From positions 1,364,001 to 1,428,000 of the forward strand of contig JAWKNO010000001.1 of assembly GCA_041391665.1 (NCBI GenBank): a DNA stretch of 64,000 bases. The letters are read 5' to 3'. Shown here piece by piece: positions 26,095 to 34,602 of this stretch; within the stretch, counting starts at the first letter, position 1; the number at the start of each line of letters is the position of its first letter. Below the pieces are notes generated by a model. The model made no database searches. It worked only from the letters and a program-made list of their open reading frames with translations, and had not been told where the DNA came from. Both the position numbers and the translations under genes were made by a program. The stretch is from Bacteroidia bacterium. GTDB lineage: Bacteria > Bacteroidota > Bacteroidia > J057.

Positions 26095-26169
26095 AATCGA
26101 ATCTTTTCATTAGCCCCAAAATATACGATAAATTTAGCGAAAAGATCGCCCATTAACAAGGGAAAGCGG

Positions 26170-26235
26170 TTCCAGATATTATCATTTGGCCTTACCCAGC
26201 CATTCCCTCACAAACGCATCGTCATTGAGCCAGGG
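26170..26235. repeat. Proximal copy: 3' end of the DHDPS-like gene
   Basis: It covers the last 54 coding bases and 12 downstream bases of the gene ending at 26182. The same 66 bp recur without mismatch at 25492-25557, past the toxin gene. Confidence 0.97.
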
Positions 26236-27234
26236 GTATGCCGCATATACGCGGTTGATCTCCTCCATCTGCCCGGGTGAAAGTCTTTCATGTGGGTCCA
26301 GACACCAGATCCCCTGCATCAGTCCCTGCCGCCGCAACACTTCGTGCAGCCCTGCTATACAGCCGTGAAAGTGGTTGGCTGCGTCAAAAAAAGCTGCATT
26401 GGCGTCGGTAATGGCGATGGATTTACTCAGCCACGCGGGCGTGAGCGGGGTATGGTTTTGGCGAATGGCTTTCAGTTCTTCAAATATCTCCACCACGGTT
26501 TTTGTCCATACCGACCAGTGCCCCAGCAGTCCGCCCACAATGTATTTTTCATACATTTTCCCCTCCCGCTCAAACGGATACGGCGTCACCAGATCCAGCA
26601 CGATATTGTCGTCGTTGCCGGTGTAAAGGGCAATTTCATCCCGGCGGGAAGAGTCGCACACCGCCCGCACCACTTCCAGTGTCTGATAGCGGTTAAACGG
26701 CGCGATTTTAATAGCCATCACGTTGGGAATTTCGGCAAATGACTTCCAGTAGTCATAACTCAGCACCTTTCCGCCCACGGCGGGCTGAAGGTAAAACCCA
26801 AACAGGGGCATCACTTCTGCGAGCCTGCGGGCGCGGTCGAGGAGGGCTTCTTCGGTCCAGCTTCCGAGTCCGTTGAGGCTGACAAGGGCGAGGTCGTAGC
26901 CGAGGGAGGCCGCCAGCCGGGCTTCGCCCAGTGCCTGCGAGGTATCTCCGCTTACCCCGGCCACTTTCAGTACAGGCCGCGAAAGATTTGCCTTTTCCAC
27001 TTCCTCTGCCGCGAGGCGGAGCACGGGTTCGTAGAGATTGTGTTGCGGGTGGCGAATGGCAAACTGGGTGGTGTGAACCCCAACTGCCAGGCCGCCGACA
27101 CCTGCGGCGAGATAATAGCGGGTCAGCCTTCGCTGGCTGTGTTCGTCGAGCTTGCGGACTTCGGTCAGTGCCAGCGGATGGGCCGGAATGACCGTTCCTT
27201 CCATCAGGAGTTGATATTTTTCGGGAGAAAGCAT
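26182..27234 (-). CDS. Dihydrodipicolinate synthase family protein
   Basis: This 350-residue TIM-barrel Schiff-base aldolase resembles the DapA/N-acetylneuraminate lyase superfamily. It starts MLSPEKYQLLMEGTVIPAHP, with GVGGLAVGVHTTQFAIR in place of the usual GTTGE loop. The expected lysine may be that in NVMAIKIAPFNRY. The ATG at 27234 is used because an upstream open frame would overlap the epimerase gene; with this start the genes are 2 bp apart. Pairing with a sugar-nucleotide-type dehydrogenase suggests breakdown of a sugar acid rather than lysine synthesis. The substrate is unknown. Confidence 0.85.
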   Translation of the reverse strand: MLSPEKYQLLMEGTVIPAHPLALTEVRKLDEHSQRRLTRYYLAAGVGGLAVGVHTTQFAIRHPQHNLYEPVLRLAAEEVEKANLSRPVLKVAGVSGDTSQALGEARLAASLGYDLALVSLNGLGSWTEEALLDRARRLAEVMPLFGFYLQPAVGGKVLSYDYWKSFAEIPNVMAIKIAPFNRYQTLEVVRAVCDSSRRDEIALYTGNDDNIVLDLVTPYPFEREGKMYEKYIVGGLLGHWSVWTKTVVEIFEELKAIRQNHTPLTPAWLSKSIAITDANAAFFDAANHFHGCIAGLHEVLRRQGLMQGIWCLDPHERLSPGQMEEINRVYAAYPWLNDDAFVREWLGKAK

Positions 27235-27236
27235 GG

Positions 27237-28253
27237 TTAGAAATTGCCTTTTCGTTGCTGGAAATGTGTGGGTTTGCCGAGTTCTGCGCCGCCTGCCTGT
27301 ACCCAGGAAGCAGTCCATTCGATCATCTGGCGCAAGCTGACGCGGGGATAGCCAAACAGCCGGTGAGAGCGGCTGGCGTTGTTGAGCAGGGCGGTAGGTT
27401 GGGGTTCGCCGGTGAAAACGGGTTGCCGGTCAAAGTATTCGCCAAACTTTTCGGCCAGCCAGCGCACGGAGATCGTTTCGGGGCCGGTGACATTGAGGAT
27501 CATTGGCGGGTCATCGCAGTGGCGGAGTGCGCGAATGGCGATTTCGTTGGCGTCGCCCTGCCAGATGACATTGACATGGCCCATGCTGAGGTCGATAGGT
27601 TGGCCGTTGAAAACCGACTTTGCCACGTCGAGCAATACCCCGTAGCGCATGTCTATGGCATAATTGAGCCGGTAGATAAGCATCGGGGTATGATTTTTTA
27701 TGGAGAAGTATTCGAAGATACGTTCCCGGCCCAGGCAGGACTGGGCGTATTCACCTATGGGCTGAGGCGGCGTAGTTTCGTCGGGACCGCCAGAGGTAGC
27801 GGGGGTAAACGGATAGATGTTGCCGGTAGAAAAAACCACGATCCGGCTGTTTTTGAAAGATTCTGCCACCCGGCCCGGGAGGTAGCTGTTCATCGCCCAA
27901 GTGAGCGGCTGATTGCCGGAGGAGCCAAACTTCATGCCCGCCATATAGAGGACATTTTCGGCCTGGGGAAGAGCGGCGAGATCGGCTTCATCGAGCAGGT
28001 CAGCGGAGATCGTGAGAATGCCACTGGCTTCGAGCAGCGCGCGGGCATCGGGGTTGGAGAAGCGGCTGACGGCAAAAACCTTCTGAGCGGAACCCGCAGC
28101 CATAAGCGCGCGACGAAGGAGCAGCGCAAGACTGGGCCCCATTTTACCCCCCGCGCCGAGGACAAGGAAGTCGCCCTTTATGCGGGAAATATCCTCCAGC
28201 AGCGCAGGCGAGGGATCAGAGAGTTGAGCATCGAGTTCGGCGATAGAAAGCAT
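27237..28253 (-). CDS. NAD(P)-dependent epimerase/dehydratase family protein
   Basis: This 338-residue extended short-chain dehydrogenase has the nucleotide loop FLVLGAGGKMGPSLA near residue 30. VVFSTGNIYPF marks the catalytic Ser/Thr region; the classical YxxxK is altered to YAQSCLGRE, so the catalytic lysine is missing from the usual place. The C-terminal half (VTGPETISVRWLAEKFG) binds substrate. It stands upstream of the DHDPS-like gene and they form a two-gene operon, likely for a sugar-derived compound. Confidence 0.82.
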   Translation of the reverse strand: MLSIAELDAQLSDPSPALLEDISRIKGDFLVLGAGGKMGPSLALLLRRALMAAGSAQKVFAVSRFSNPDARALLEASGILTISADLLDEADLAALPQAENVLYMAGMKFGSSGNQPLTWAMNSYLPGRVAESFKNSRIVVFSTGNIYPFTPATSGGPDETTPPQPIGEYAQSCLGRERIFEYFSIKNHTPMLIYRLNYAIDMRYGVLLDVAKSVFNGQPIDLSMGHVNVIWQGDANEIAIRALRHCDDPPMILNVTGPETISVRWLAEKFGEYFDRQPVFTGEPQPTALLNNASRSHRLFGYPRVSLRQMIEWTASWVQAGGAELGKPTHFQQRKGNF

Positions 28254-28345
28254 ACAGTCGTAGTTAGAGGAGAAATATAGGGAAAAAAGAATTTACCTCC
28301 ACCCGTTTTCAACTCCGGAAAAAATACGTGGCGTTGTGGAAAATT

Positions 28346-28379
28346 TTGGAGGTTTATTTGGCAGATAGATGTAAATTTG
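28346..28379 (+). promoter_or_regulatory. Candidate promoter for the CBASS operon
   Basis: TTG (28346-28348) and TAAATTTG (28372-28379) are separated by 23 bp and fit the Bacteroidota -33/-7 pattern (TTG, TAnnTTTG), at the long end of the allowed spacing. It lies about 125 bp upstream of the CD-NTase start in a 251-bp gap that otherwise shows nothing. Confidence 0.35.
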
Positions 28380-28504
28380 GAGGGGAGGGGATGTTATGGG
28401 CTAAGGCTAACTCATAAACTGCAATTCAAAACTCAACTAATCCATCTTAATGACATAGCATAATTGAAGGCAAAGATTTTGGAATACAAAAGAAAATTTA
28501 CGGA

Positions 28505-29497
28505 ATGAAATTAAATAACAACCAATTAAATAACTTCATAAGTCGAATAAAACTTAGACAAGAAAATATGCCTAAGTATCGTGACCAAGTTGCTAATCTT
28601 AAAAAAAGCCTTGAAGACAAAATCAAAAATGACAAAAGAACAGGAATAAAGGTTACAAAGTTTCTTATTGCCGGTTCTTGGAAAAAAAGGACTATTCTGC
28701 GACCAACAGGAGACAATCCCATAGACTTAGACTTAGTGCTTTATGTAGAAGGTGATGAGGGCTTAAAAGACGATTTGAAAAAACTTCACGATTTCGTTGT
28801 TGAGTATTTGGAAGAAATATATCCACAGAAAGACATCAACCGAGATGTAGATGCTGAAGGAAATACGAAAACAATAAAAATACGGTTTATGGGGACAGGA
28901 TTGGAAGTTGATATTGTCCCTGTTATTCCGATTGCTTCCCCAAAAGAATATGTTTGGCAACCTCAACGTGGAGGAGGCGGAAAAAAATATATCACTAGCG
29001 TTACTAAACAATTGGAATTTGCAAAAGATAGAAAGGATAAAAATCCCTCTTTCACGTCAATAGTTCGAGCTATCAAATGGTGGAGAAATTACAAAGAATT
29101 AAATCCCACCGATGATGAGACGGGTCTTTCTTCGTACACTATAGAATTAATTGTTGCCTACCTTGACATTACAAAAGGTTTAAAGCAAAATATAGAGGAA
29201 GGAATAATACGTTTTTTTCAATTTGTTAGTACGTCAGGTTTCCCGATTATCAAATTTGTAAATGCAATAAATAGCGTTCCGATATTTGATACACCAATTT
29301 ACGTTGCGGACAGTACAAATAATGAAAATAACGTAGCTAAAAAAATTGATACTGCGAAATGGGATGAAATTATTCAAGAAGCTGAGGACGCATTTGATTC
29401 TTTAAACATTGCACAATCTAAGAACTTTGAAGGAGAAACTATTGAAGAATGGAAACGTGTTTTTGGCCCATCATTTAACGTTAACGAATTAAATTGA
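28505..29497 (+). CDS. CBASS CD-NTase (oligonucleotide cyclase)
   Basis: This 330-residue cGAS/DncV-like nucleotidyltransferase makes a cyclic oligonucleotide alarm signal upon phage infection. The polymerase-beta-type site is complete: GS at residues 57-58, the D-x-D pair D74/D76 in PIDLDLVLYV, and the third aspartate D136 in LEVDIVPV. A helical C-terminal domain follows. It is first of a tight AT-rich operon with HORMA and TRIP13-like genes, making this a type III CBASS enzyme, activated by peptide-bound HORMA. The product nucleotide cannot be read from sequence. Confidence 0.93.
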   Translation: MKLNNNQLNNFISRIKLRQENMPKYRDQVANLKKSLEDKIKNDKRTGIKVTKFLIAGSWKKRTILRPTGDNPIDLDLVLYVEGDEGLKDDLKKLHDFVVEYLEEIYPQKDINRDVDAEGNTKTIKIRFMGTGLEVDIVPVIPIASPKEYVWQPQRGGGGKKYITSVTKQLEFAKDRKDKNPSFTSIVRAIKWWRNYKELNPTDDETGLSSYTIELIVAYLDITKGLKQNIEEGIIRFFQFVSTSGFPIIKFVNAINSVPIFDTPIYVADSTNNENNVAKKIDTAKWDEIIQEAEDAFDSLNIAQSKNFEGETIEEWKRVFGPSFNVNELN

Positions 29498-29501
29498 ACA
29501 T

Positions 29502-30011
29502 ATGTATAATACTTTCACAAATACATTAACCTACACTGTTATAGATATTAGAAAAACATTTGAAGGTTGCGAAGCAGACATTAGAATGATTGCAAGAAGA
29601 ACTAACAAGTGGTCGATGGAATATGTTGACAAAGTTTTTCATGACATAATTAAACTAGCAGAAGAAGAGTACCTGAATTCAGTCGATATAATCCTGTTAG
29701 ACATAAATAATGTAGTTATAAGAGCAACAAAGTTTGTAGTTAATTCAAATGGCAAAGCAATTGAAAGTGACCGGGCAGGTGCAAATGATTGGTCAGACAT
29801 ATCAAATACAAGACTTTCTGTTATTTTGTCATATACACAAAAATGGAAATCGCTAACTAATGACCAAAAGATGAAATTTAAAAATGACAATGGTTTTAAA
29901 ATTGGTTGGGTTGATTCAAATATTGACAATAGCTTTTCACACCTTAAACAATCAAATGGGCAACTTTACGCGAGTAAAGGATATGAACTTCAGAAAACCG
30001 TATACAAATAA
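29502..30011 (+). CDS. CBASS HORMA-domain sensor (Cap7-like)
   Basis: This 169-residue bacterial HORMA protein has YTVIDIRKTFEGCEADIRMI as the first helix, NVVIRATKFVV in the sheet, and the family's SDRAGANDW turn. The C-terminal safety-belt region includes GWVDSN and ends YASKGYELQKT, closely following the HORMA-1 pattern of characterised CBASS loci. It should bind a foreign peptide and then activate the CD-NTase. It begins 4 bp after the cyclase gene, and its stop shares one base with the next ATG (TAATG). Confidence 0.9.
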   Translation: MYNTFTNTLTYTVIDIRKTFEGCEADIRMIARRTNKWSMEYVDKVFHDIIKLAEEEYLNSVDIILLDINNVVIRATKFVVNSNGKAIESDRAGANDWSDISNTRLSVILSYTQKWKSLTNDQKMKFKNDNGFKIGWVDSNIDNSFSHLKQSNGQLYASKGYELQKTVYK

Positions 30012-30895
30012 TGGCTACAATTTTTGATAATACTGTAGAGCTTCCAAGTAAGGCTATTCAAGAGCGAACTGAAAATCTGATTGGCTTTGACTCAAAATTC
30101 CAAAGGATATATGGAAACTTAAAACTATTGCTTGACCAAGATGGTCTAATAAAATGGAGTAATAAACATCACCAAACCGAACTTCCCATAATAAAACAAC
30201 TTACGGAAAGGTATCCACTTATATTACTTTCAGGTGATGCAGGAACAGGAAAGACAGTATCTGCAGAGGCAATTGCGGACAGAATGGTGCGAGAGCTAAA
30301 AAAAGAAGGGTTCTTTCTTAAACTAAGCACAAGGGTAAGAGGTGAAGGATTACATGGTCAAATGGGAAACTTAGTGAATGATGCATTTGCCGAACTAAAA
30401 AAGCAAGCAGGTAAAAGTCGTTTAGCTTTTCTTCTTATTGATGAAGCCGATGCCATTGCAACAACACGTTCAACAATGCAGATGCATCAAGAAGAAAAAG
30501 CAGGAGTAAATACACTAATCCAAAAAATAGATGAGATACGTGAATTAAAAGGACGAGCAATAATTTTTATGTCCACTAATCGATTACACTTTATTGACGA
30601 AGCAATTGTTAGAAGGGCGTCGGTTATATTGGAATTTGAAAGACCAAATTATCAAGAAAGAATGGCTCTATTCGCGAAAAGTCTTTTAGGAATAGTCTTT
30701 TCGGAAAATGAATTAAAAGAACTTTCAGAATTGACAAGCCCGGAGAAAAATGAAGGCATAGGGCATTCTTTTTCAGATATACGATTAAAAATCTTACCCG
30801 AGGCAATTGCAACTTGTTTCCCTGATTCACCGCTTACATTTGATGTTTTATGTTCAACTATTAAAATGATTAAACCTAGTCCAAAAATCAAATGA
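30011..30895 (+). CDS. CBASS TRIP13/Pch2-like AAA+ ATPase (Cap6-like)
   Basis: This 294-residue AAA+ protein has Walker A GDAGTGKT at residues 75-82, Walker B LLIDEAD at 141-147, sensor 1 in FMSTNR and the arginine pair in AIVRRASVI. In type III CBASS this remodeller pulls HORMA off the cyclase and keeps the system quiet. It is much shorter than eukaryotic TRIP13 but normal for bacterial ones. It overlaps the HORMA gene by one base and the effector gene by four. Confidence 0.92.
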   Translation: MATIFDNTVELPSKAIQERTENLIGFDSKFQRIYGNLKLLLDQDGLIKWSNKHHQTELPIIKQLTERYPLILLSGDAGTGKTVSAEAIADRMVRELKKEGFFLKLSTRVRGEGLHGQMGNLVNDAFAELKKQAGKSRLAFLLIDEADAIATTRSTMQMHQEEKAGVNTLIQKIDEIRELKGRAIIFMSTNRLHFIDEAIVRRASVILEFERPNYQERMALFAKSLLGIVFSENELKELSELTSPEKNEGIGHSFSDIRLKILPEAIATCFPDSPLTFDVLCSTIKMIKPSPKIK

Positions 30896-31731
30896 AGTAT
30901 GTACTACAAATAGTTGCCGCATTAGTAATCATGCTAGCAGGTAAGTTTTTTGTTCCTGAAGAACTAAGACCTGAATTTGTTGGTGGGGGACTTATCCTTT
31001 TGATTACATTATTATTTGTAGAAATTGGTCATGAAGTTTATACAAATTGGAATCGTATACCTTTCTTAGTTCGTTGTTGGTATTTAGGAATGAGAGGAGA
31101 ATATGTTCGATTTTCGATGTCCTATCAATATAGGATAAAAATCCAAAACAGATACCTGCTTGTAAAAAACTCAAACTTTGGACATTACCAACTTGTTGGC
31201 GGTAAATATAAACGTAATGTATTCACCAACAACATACTTAAGACGATGGGTGCAACTGATGATTCAAAACTACAAACAGTCGGATTAATGAAAGATGACT
31301 TGGCAGTTTTTGTTCCTGCAAAAAATGCAATTAAGTTTATTGATTGGTTTAATACTAAGAAAGATAGAGAAGTTTCGCATTGGAGAGAGTTCTATGAAGA
31401 ATTAATTGATGTAAAAGGAAAGGTCTTACCTCATGATATATTTCCTTACATCAATTATAACTATACTTGTTCTGTCATAACCCCTTTGAAAAGAACTCCT
31501 GGTTGGGAATGTTGGGAAATACTTCAATATGATGTTTTAGACTTATTACCCAATTCTGAACAAGAAGCTGAACTAGAAAAATTGTTGGCTCAAGGTGACA
31601 CAGACTATATTAAATGGGCTGACGAAGAACTAATTAAACACCTAGGTCACGACAACAGAGAGAAAAAAAAGTTATATGACATTGGGCAGCACACAAAATG
31701 GGTAATACAAGAAAAATGGAGCAAAGACTGA
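30892..31731 (+). CDS. CBASS 2TM-NUDIX-like effector (Cap14-type)
   Basis: This 279-residue protein has two N-terminal membrane helices (about 4-20 and 29-46) and a soluble domain. The soluble part starts RIKIQNRYLLVKNSNFGHY then QLVGGKYKRNV, which resembles the SMODS-associated NUDIX-like domain; the catalytic NUDIX box is absent, so it probably senses the cyclic nucleotide. Such effectors are thought to damage the inner membrane when ligand binds. The pairing of this effector type with HORMA/TRIP13 control is less common than a NucC nuclease. Assignment is by pattern and context. Confidence 0.78.
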   Translation: MKYVLQIVAALVIMLAGKFFVPEELRPEFVGGGLILLITLLFVEIGHEVYTNWNRIPFLVRCWYLGMRGEYVRFSMSYQYRIKIQNRYLLVKNSNFGHYQLVGGKYKRNVFTNNILKTMGATDDSKLQTVGLMKDDLAVFVPAKNAIKFIDWFNTKKDREVSHWREFYEELIDVKGKVLPHDIFPYINYNYTCSVITPLKRTPGWECWEILQYDVLDLLPNSEQEAELEKLLAQGDTDYIKWADEELIKHLGHDNREKKKLYDIGQHTKWVIQEKWSKD

Positions 31732-31888
31732 CAACCAGAAGGGCAACATATAGCGGCACATTCGATAAGCGGGGTTTTGCGCTCAAGAGATAGTTTTGTA
31801 GTTAAGGTAGAGATACTGTAACTGTGACATAATAAGAAAGATACAAGTAATTTGGACTAATGTGCCCCCCACCCAAAAAAACCACCTC

Positions 31889-33346
31889 ATGTTCGAACAG
31901 ACTTTTAAAAATATAGACGACATCCTTCACAAAGACGCTGGCTGCGGAAGTGAACTGGATTATGTGGAGCAAACCTCCTGGATTTTGTTTCTCAAATATT
32001 TGGATGACCTGGACCGCGACCGCGCCACAGCAGCCGAACTCACCGGCAAGACTTACTCGCCTATCATCGAAAATGAATACCGCTGGACAGTCTGGGCGGC
32101 ACCTAAACTGGCTGACGGAAGAATTGACCACAACGCCCTGACCGGCGATGACCTCACCGACTTTGTCAACAACCAGCTCTTTCCCTATCTCAAAAAATTT
32201 AAGCTGAGTGCAGAAAGTGCCGACACTATCGAATACAAAATCGGGGAGATTTTCAGCGAACTGAAAAACCGCCTGCAAAGTGGCTACAACCTGCGCGAGG
32301 TGATCAACCTCATTGATCAGCTCCGGTTCCGCACCCACGCTGAGAAGCATGAAATGAGCCATCTGTATGAAGACAAAATCAAAAACATGGGCAATGCCGG
32401 GCGAAATGGTGGCGAATACTACACCCCCCGTCCGCTGATTACGACCATCGTAAAAGTGGTGGCCCCAAAAATTGGCGACAAAATTTATGACGGTGCTGTG
32501 GGTTCTGCGGGCTTCCTGTGTGAGGCTTTTACTTACCTCAAAAACAGCAAATCGCTATCAACTGCCGAAACCGAAATCCTGCAAAAACGCACGTTTTACG
32601 GCAAGGAAAAGAAGTCGCTGGCTTATATCATCGGCATCATGAACATGATTTTGCACGGTGTGGAAGCGCCCAATATCATCCACACCAATACACTGGCCGA
32701 AAACCTTGCCGATATACAGGAAAAAGACCGTTATGATGTAGTGCTTGCCAATCCGCCTTTTGGAGGAAAGGAACGCGCCGAAGTGCAGCAAAACTTCCCT
32801 ATCAAAACCGGGGAAACTGCCTCGCTATTTTTGCAGCATTTTATTAAAATCCTGAAAGCCGGAGGCAAAGCCGGGGTGGTGATCAAAAATACCTTTTTGA
32901 GCAATACCGACAATGCCACCGTGGCCATCCGCAAAACTCTGCTGGAAAGCTGCAACCTGCATACCGTATTGGATTTGCCGGGCGGCACATTTACCGGCGC
33001 AGGCGTAAAAACCGTGGTATTGTTTTTTGAAAAAGGAAAACCCACGCAAAAGGTATGGTTTTATCAATTGAACCTCGACCGCAATCTGGGCAAAACCAAC
33101 CCGCTGAATGAAAACGACCTGGCAGAATTTGTGGAACTACAAAAGACCTTTGCCGATAGCGAAAACTCCTGGAGCATCGACGTACAGACAGGGCATGCCC
33201 TGTCTCAACAGTACGACCTTAGCGTAAAAAATCCCAACAAAAAAGAAGAAGCTGCCCTGCGCCAGCCGCAAGCCATTTTGGAAGAAATGAAAGCCTTGGA
33301 TGAAGAAAGTGCCGAAATCCTTAACTCAATTATAGAACTGATATGA
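31889..33346 (+). CDS. hsdM: Type I restriction-modification methyltransferase subunit
   Basis: This 485-residue N6-adenine methyltransferase has an N-terminal helical domain (about 1-140) starting MFEQTFKNIDDILHKDAG. The AdoMet site follows in YDGAVGSAGFLCEAF, with the catalytic motif NPPF in VVLANPPFGGKE. The start at 31889 is the first ATG that fits the family; the upstream frame begins with GTG and adds nine residues with no match. It methylates host sites and joins HsdS and HsdR. It overlaps hsdS by 4 bp (ATGA). Confidence 0.95.
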   Translation: MFEQTFKNIDDILHKDAGCGSELDYVEQTSWILFLKYLDDLDRDRATAAELTGKTYSPIIENEYRWTVWAAPKLADGRIDHNALTGDDLTDFVNNQLFPYLKKFKLSAESADTIEYKIGEIFSELKNRLQSGYNLREVINLIDQLRFRTHAEKHEMSHLYEDKIKNMGNAGRNGGEYYTPRPLITTIVKVVAPKIGDKIYDGAVGSAGFLCEAFTYLKNSKSLSTAETEILQKRTFYGKEKKSLAYIIGIMNMILHGVEAPNIIHTNTLAENLADIQEKDRYDVVLANPPFGGKERAEVQQNFPIKTGETASLFLQHFIKILKAGGKAGVVIKNTFLSNTDNATVAIRKTLLESCNLHTVLDLPGGTFTGAGVKTVVLFFEKGKPTQKVWFYQLNLDRNLGKTNPLNENDLAEFVELQKTFADSENSWSIDVQTGHALSQQYDLSVKNPNKKEEAALRQPQAILEEMKALDEESAEILNSIIELI

Positions 33347-34602
33347 AGAAAGGTTGGGAGATAAAAGATTTTGTTGATGTCTGCACTTTGGTTGGTGGAA
33401 GTCAACCGTCTAAGGATGATTTTATTTACGAGCCTAAGGATGGCTATATAAGATTGATTCAAGTTAGAGACTACCGAACAGATAAATACATAACATATAT
33501 TCCAAAGGAAAAAGCAAAAAGATTTTGCACAAGAGAAGATATTATGATTGGCAGGTATGGTCCCCCAATTTTTGGGATTTTCAAAGGTTTAGAAGGAGCA
33601 TACAATGTCGCTTTGATGAAGGCGGTGGTCAATGAGAAAATATGTAATAAAGATTATTTCTATCTATTTCTACAAACTGATAATATTCGTCAATTTGTAG
33701 AACGTTCATCAAAGAGAGCCGCTGGACAAGATGGTGTTAGAAAAGAATTGTTGGATAAATATCCTGTCCCCCTCCCACCCCTCCCCGAACAACAACGCAT
33801 TGTTTCCATTTTAGACAAGTGTTTTGCCGCCATAGACAAGGCCAAAGCCCATGCCGAGCAAAACCTCAAAAACGCGAAGGAGTTGTTTGAGAGCTATTTG
33901 CAGGGGGTGTTTGCTTCGACAGGCTCAGCAACCGGGAAAAAAGATGGTTGGGAAGAAAAGAAGCTAAAGGAGCTTACTAAAAAAATCGGAAGTGGTGCTA
34001 CACCTCGGGGGGGACAAGAAAATTACAAGCAAGAAGGAATTTCTCTTGTTCGGAGTATGAATGTTCACGATTGGGAGTTTAAAGAACGAAATTTGGCATT
34101 TATAGATGATAATCAAGCGAAAGAATTAGATGGAGTAACACTTGAAGAGAATGACGTTTTATTAAACATTACAGGTGCGTCAGTAGCGAGGTGCTGTATC
34201 ATTCCTAAAGAATATTTACCGGCGAGAGTTAATCAGCACGTTTCAATTATTCGCCCAATAAAAGAGGTACTTGATTCAAAATTTTTGAACTTACTTCTTA
34301 CTGCTAAGCCCTACAAAGACCAACTTTTATTCACTGGCGAGCAAGGTGCTACAAGGCAAGCTATCACAAAAGCACAAATTGAAAATTTCAGAATTTCGAT
34401 ACCACCACTCCAACAACAACAAACCATCGTCCGCCAATTAGATGCTTTGCGGGCCGAAACGCAAAAGTTGGAGGCGGTGTACCGGAAGAAAATAGAGGAT
34501 TTGGAGGAACTGAAAAAGAGTATTTTGCAAAAGGCGTTTAGTGGGGAGTTGGGTAGTGGAGAGTCTGTCGAACCAAGAACCAAGAAAGAGATTACAGTAT
34601 GA
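33343..34602 (+). CDS. hsdS: Type I restriction specificity subunit
   Basis: This 419-residue protein has two target-recognition domains (about 1-140 and 205-355), each followed by a conserved helix: LPPLPEQQRIVSILDKCFAAID in the middle and PPLQQQQTIVRQLDALRAET near the end. The DNA target cannot be predicted. Between the two halves lies ASTGSATGKK, encoded by GCTTCGACAGGCTCAGCAAC (33913-33932), a word that looks like a dispersed intergenic repeat inserted in frame. The gene overlaps hsdM and the next gene by 4 bp each. Confidence 0.93.
   Translation: MKKGWEIKDFVDVCTLVGGSQPSKDDFIYEPKDGYIRLIQVRDYRTDKYITYIPKEKAKRFCTREDIMIGRYGPPIFGIFKGLEGAYNVALMKAVVNEKICNKDYFYLFLQTDNIRQFVERSSKRAAGQDGVRKELLDKYPVPLPPLPEQQRIVSILDKCFAAIDKAKAHAEQNLKNAKELFESYLQGVFASTGSATGKKDGWEEKKLKELTKKIGSGATPRGGQENYKQEGISLVRSMNVHDWEFKERNLAFIDDNQAKELDGVTLEENDVLLNITGASVARCCIIPKEYLPARVNQHVSIIRPIKEVLDSKFLNLLLTAKPYKDQLLFTGEQGATRQAITKAQIENFRISIPPLQQQQTIVRQLDALRAETQKLEAVYRKKIEDLEELKKSILQKAFSGELGSGESVEPRTKKEITV

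Noticed and set aside
27255..28280. A 341-codon plus-strand frame opposite the epimerase gene
   Set aside because: Fully antisense to a recognised gene, with no domain of its own.
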